From assembly GCA_021799325.1 (NCBI GenBank), contig JAJZAS010000105.1, forward strand, positions 1-6,010: a stretch of DNA of 6,010 bases. The letters run 5' to 3'. A program made the translations under genes and the position numbers. Of this stretch, positions 5,876-6,010 are shown piece by piece. Position 1 is the stretch's first letter, and the number at the start of each line of letters is the position of its first letter. The notes beneath the pieces are model-generated. The model did not search any database, had not been told where the DNA came from, and saw nothing but the letters and a program-made list of their open reading frames with translations. Source of the DNA: Bacillota bacterium (GTDB lineage Bacteria > Bacillota > Bacilli > Alicyclobacillales > SLC66).

Positions 5876-6010
5876 ATTAAGGTGGTCCCCTATGTCAAGA
5901 CACGGTTTTTCAATTTATCGTTAAGTGACCAATTGTCTGTCCAGGAACCATGCAATACCGCTGCGTAGCGAGGATATTCCGCGAAAGTCCGTGACTGACC
6001 GCAAAGACCA
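5876..6010. other. Kinase upstream region with no supportable gene
   Basis: These 135 bases precede the kinase. On the minus strand an open frame enters from the right edge and stops with TAG at 5890-5892, 14 bases before the kinase ATG. It encodes 39 residues ending NDKLKNRVLT, which I do not recognise. Two other minus-strand frames are also open for most of the stretch, so the frame cannot be called. If real, it would be the end of an upstream operon partner. The outer part (about 5930-6010) is visibly richer in G and C than the flanking genes. TTGACA (5892-5897) matches a -35, but a -10 at normal spacing would fall on the start codon. Confidence 0.3.

Noticed and set aside
5892..5897. TTGACA as the kinase -35
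   Set aside because: A -10 at 16 to 17 bases would sit on the kinase start codon, so it cannot drive this gene from the chosen start. It is probably chance.
1..6010. tRNA, rRNA, CRISPR array, riboswitch or replication origin
   Set aside because: I looked on both strands and saw no cloverleaf, no regularly spaced repeats, and no long structured leader.

Overview
The window looks like Bacillota (Bacilli) chromosome. AGGAGG-type ribosome binding sites, a Bacillus-type LexA/SOS operator, TTG and GTG starts, a sporulation-kinase-like soluble histidine kinase and an AT-leaning composition all fit. An acidophilic or spore-forming Alicyclobacillaceae-like host is possible, but that is a guess. Nothing in the window fixes the genus.

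Left third (1-1966), leftward operon. An ImmA/IrrE-family zinc metallopeptidase comes first, then a small protein that is only an S24/LexA-type C-terminal fold with no DNA-binding domain, then a phage-type tyrosine recombinase that runs off the left edge. A perfect TATAAT -10 hexamer lies directly against a near-consensus LexA box (CGAACATATGTTCT, read on the minus strand) just upstream of the metallopeptidase. All three genes are therefore probably induced by DNA damage. The S24 protein has glycine where the catalytic serine should be and no Ala-Gly self-cleavage site, so it looks like an inactive relative placed beside a protease. This is the most interesting part of the window.

Centre (2151-4676), rightward. 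One 841-residue cytosolic protein carries PAS-PAS-degenerate GGDEF-EAL-PilZ. The EAL residues needed for cyclic-di-GMP hydrolysis are present, the cyclase signature is destroyed, and a PilZ receptor domain is attached at the C-terminus. It is probably a phosphodiesterase that senses both a PAS signal and c-di-GMP. A hairpin with a short T run follows it.

Right third (4799-5875), leftward. A soluble PAS-HisKA-HATPase histidine kinase is convergent with the c-di-GMP protein, and no response regulator is in the window. The last 135 bases (5876-6010) contain no gene I can support, though a short open frame enters from the right edge and ends 14 bases before the kinase.

The SOS operon and the c-di-GMP gene are divergent and share a roughly 280-base AT-rich intergenic region. 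The left block has mobile-element character (integrase plus ImmA). No attachment-site repeat or element boundary can be recognised inside the window.
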